Notes under the pieces: model-generated
The model's input: the letters and a program-made list of their open reading frames with translations, nothing else
What the model was told of the DNA's origin: nothing
Databases searched by the model: none
Origin: Clostridium scatologenes
GTDB lineage: Bacteria; Bacillota; Clostridia; Clostridiales; Clostridiaceae
Direction of reading: 5' to 3'
Length of the DNA: 64,000 nucleotides
Assembly: GCF_000968375.1 (NCBI RefSeq)
Contig: NZ_CP009933.1
Location: forward strand, 2,542,001-2,606,000
Shown: positions 62,261 to 64,000 of the stretch, one piece after another
Layout: every line of letters begins with the position of its first letter
Numbering within the stretch: the stretch's first letter is position 1
Made by a program: the position numbers and the translations under genes

Positions 62261-63463
62261 ATGAAATGCAATTTTGATGAAATTATTGATCGAAAAGGTA
62301 CTAATGCTATGAATACGGATGGTTTTCGCGATTATATTTTCCATGCTCCACCAACAATGAAATTCCCATTTGAAGATGATGAATTTATTCGTATGTGGGT
62401 AGCAGATATGGAGTTTGCGACACCTCCTGAAATCATAGAAGCCATAAAGAAACGTCTTGATAGAAGAATTTTTGGTTACACAAAAGTATTTGATCCCGAA
62501 TACTATGAGGCTTTTTCAGGATGGACCAAAAGTCACTATGACTGGACTTTTGAAAAGGAACATTTAGTTACTTCTCCAGGCATTATACCTGCTCTATATG
62601 AATTAGTTGATTATATATGTAAACCAGATGAAAAAGTTTTAATATTAACACCTTCTTATGCTTTCTTTAAATATGCTGCAGACTATAACAAAATGGAATT
62701 AGTTACATCCAACCTAATTGTAAATGATGGATATTATACTATAGATTTTGATGATTTGGAAAATAAATCAAAAGATGAAAAAGTCTCTTTATGCATTTTC
62801 TGTAACCCTCATAATCCTAGTGGACGTGTGTGGACACAAGAAGAACTAAAAAAATTAGGAGACATTTGCCTAAAAAATAATTTATGGATTATTTCTGACG
62901 AAATTCATTGTGATTTGCTTAGAAATAATCAAAAACATACTCCTCTTGCAAAATTATATCCAGAATCAGACCACATCATAACTTGTATGGCTCCAAGTAA
63001 AACCTTTAACATGGCTGGTCTCATGTTTTCAAATGTAATAATACCAAATGAAAAATTAAGAACTGTATGGCTTGATAGACATTACGGCTTTGAAAATCCT
63101 TTAAGCATTACAGCAGCTCAAGCAGCATATACTTATGGTGATGAATGGCTCAGTCAATTAAAGAATTATTTGGATGATAACTTTTTATTCACAAAAAATT
63201 ACTTAGAAAAGTATTTACCAAAAGCCATATTCCGCATTTCTGAAGCCACTTATTTAGCTTGGGTTAATATTAATGCATATCTTAAAAATGAAGAAAATTT
63301 ACCCTTATTCTTTGCCAATAAAGCCGGTGTATTACTTGAAGGAGGAAATATGTTTGTAGCTAATTCTGATGGATATATTCGTCTCAATTTAGCTTGTCCT
63401 CGATCAGTCTTAGAAGAAGGACTTAAAAGAATATGTAAAGTACTTGTGAGTAATGCACAATAA
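62261..63463 (+). CDS. MalY/PatB family PLP-dependent cystathionine beta-lyase/aminotransferase
   Basis: A 400-residue fold-type I enzyme. MWVADMEFATPPEIIEAIKKR in part is the MalY/PatB N-terminal signature. Next come the TPSYAFF, FCNPHNPSGRVWT and ISDEIHCDL motifs, the Schiff-base Lys in APSKTFNMAG and the C-terminal RLNLACPRS with the carboxylate Arg. Such enzymes cleave C-S bonds of cystathionine or Cys conjugates and may moonlight in regulation. AAAGGAG precedes the ATG. It is divergent from an XRE regulator. Confidence 0.93.
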   Translation: MKCNFDEIIDRKGTNAMNTDGFRDYIFHAPPTMKFPFEDDEFIRMWVADMEFATPPEIIEAIKKRLDRRIFGYTKVFDPEYYEAFSGWTKSHYDWTFEKEHLVTSPGIIPALYELVDYICKPDEKVLILTPSYAFFKYAADYNKMELVTSNLIVNDGYYTIDFDDLENKSKDEKVSLCIFCNPHNPSGRVWTQEELKKLGDICLKNNLWIISDEIHCDLLRNNQKHTPLAKLYPESDHIITCMAPSKTFNMAGLMFSNVIIPNEKLRTVWLDRHYGFENPLSITAAQAAYTYGDEWLSQLKNYLDDNFLFTKNYLEKYLPKAIFRISEATYLAWVNINAYLKNEENLPLFFANKAGVLLEGGNMFVANSDGYIRLNLACPRSVLEEGLKRICKVLVSNAQ

Positions 63464-63517
63464 TGCTATAATTGGGACAAATTTTATCATAATTATTTAA
63501 CATAATGGGAGATTTTT

Positions 63518-63733
63518 ATGAGCTTTTTAGGAACAAAAAAATTATACAGAATTGAAATTATAGAAAGATGTTATTATTCTCCTATATATGGAACAGGCAC
63601 TGCAATGCCATCCTTTGAATCTGTTAAAAAAAATGGTAACTTCGGTTCAATACCTAAAGGAATTACAGGATGGATAGTTGAAAAGCTTGGTAAAAAATAT
63701 TTCAGGCCAGATGAAAACCAAGAAGGAATATAA
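63518..63733 (+). CDS. Small hypothetical protein, 71 residues
   Basis: GGGAG lies 6-7 bases before the ATG. The sequence MSFLGTKKLYRIEIIERCY, then PSFESVKKNGNFGS and WIVEKLGKKYFRPDENQ has no membrane segment or known motif. It lies 54 bases after the PatB-like gene on the same strand and may share its transcript. The family was not recognised. Confidence 0.6.
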   Translation: MSFLGTKKLYRIEIIERCYYSPIYGTGTAMPSFESVKKNGNFGSIPKGITGWIVEKLGKKYFRPDENQEGI

Positions 63734-63884
63734 TTATTTACACCTGCCAATCAACCAATTGTTTTAATTCCTTATTGTAAAATAGATGGTCACTATAAAA
63801 AGATATAGAAAATAAATAATATATAGTAAAAACCGAATTCAGCCATATTCATAATGAATCACTTATAAAACACAAAAAAATAAA

Positions 63885-63914
63885 AGCTGAATCTAAATAA
63901 TAAAGGATTCAGCT
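63885..63914. terminator. Hairpin terminator
   Basis: AGCTGAATC (63885-63893) with GATTCAGCT (63906-63914); a run of A residues lies before it, giving a T tract on the minus strand for the gene ending at 63923. Confidence 0.65.
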
Positions 63915-63922
63915 AATGTCAT

Positions 63923-64000
63923 TTATACCATATCTAAATATTTTGTTGCCCAATGAACTTCCCTTAAGAAATGCTCTAATTCTTCACTTTTCTTTTTCTT
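63923..64000 (-). CDS. C-terminal end of a protein truncated by the window edge
   Basis: A minus-strand frame is open from the window end to a stop at 63925-63923, encoding 25 residues (KKKKSEELEHFLREVHWATK, then YLDMV), followed by a terminator hairpin. The product cannot be named from this piece. Confidence 0.5.
   Translation of the reverse strand, partial: KKKKSEELEHFLREVHWATKYLDMV

Noticed and set aside
1..64000. CRISPR arrays, rRNA, tRNA, prophage or intact transposase genes
   Set aside because: No repeat-spacer pattern, tRNA-like cloverleaf, rRNA sequence or transposase/integrase motif was seen; the tail-collar gene stands alone and has a signal peptide.

Overview
The window is a 64-kb chromosomal segment of a low-G+C Firmicute, most likely Clostridium sensu stricto. 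The evidence is the very A+T-rich DNA, strong AGGAGG-type ribosome sites, heavy AGA/ATA/TTA codon use, anaerobic electron-transfer proteins (EtfAB with a GlcD-type dehydrogenase, iron-sulfur flavoprotein, ferredoxin-nitroreductase) and U-rich intrinsic terminators. No rRNA, tRNA, CRISPR array, prophage or intact transposase was seen. Most genes are short, independently regulated transport, catabolic or surface units, many with a readable operator next to their own regulator.

Layout. 1-0.6 kb: the 3' end of a class D penicillin-binding domain (BlaR1-type sensor or OXA-type enzyme). 0.7-3.5: an operon of a short UvrA-like ABC protein and MarR, with two palindromic operators at its promoter. 3.6-8.2: a duplicated OPT transporter-PqqD unit in which one pqqD is reduced to a remnant and one transporter carries a 1-base frameshift. 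8.4-12.6: a decayed ORF, a propeller-like protein, a dienelactone-hydrolase-like protein and a MATE pump. 12.9-18.3: a surface locus with a secreted three-repeat tail-collar protein and a 1402-residue multidomain adhesin, beside a DUF2442 protein. 18.4-24.2: a MalT/LuxR-type regulator, UvsE, an M42 peptidase and a PH-domain protein. 24.3-28.3: a FadR-type regulator convergent with etfB-etfA-dehydrogenase, whose promoter carries a FadR-type palindrome. 28.5-32.5: IclR, a sodium:solute symporter and an aminotransferase, with the same IclR-like palindrome before both structural genes. 32.6-36.8: a two-component system with a BcrA/lantibiotic-type ABC exporter. 36.9-39.4: a second MalT/LuxR paralogue. 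39.5-41.2: thiW-thiM behind a tandem leader, with a canonical TPP riboswitch and terminator followed by a strongly diverged TPP-like aptamer and a second terminator. 41.4-49.7: a flavin split-barrel protein, then a four-gene exopolysaccharide operon (triple NodB protein, PilZ-GT2 synthase, NodB-like protein, GH18-like protein) and a 53-residue membrane ORF. 49.8-57.1: methyltransferase, YihY, HxlR divergent from a flavoprotein/nitroreductase pair, a Cof-type HAD, DeoR and an M29 aminopeptidase. 57.4-64: DUF2238 (frameshifted), a decayed ORF, a HAD-LysM-HAD secreted phosphatase, a 630-bp nested inverted-repeat region without genes, an XRE regulator divergent from a PatB/MalY lyase, and small ORFs.

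The most interesting item is the thiW-thiM leader (minus strand, 41213 to 40874). Two aptamer-terminator units lie in series. The second keeps the TGAGAGG pyrimidine-binding signature but has lost the pyrophosphate-binding signature, while keeping a strong P1 and a plausible antiterminator. It could be a variant riboswitch for a different thiamin-pathway ligand. Next are the nested palindromes at 60543-61176, the exopolysaccharide operon in which three of four NodB domains lack catalytic residues, and the HAD-LysM-HAD duplication. All functional statements are inferred from motifs and context; no database search was possible.
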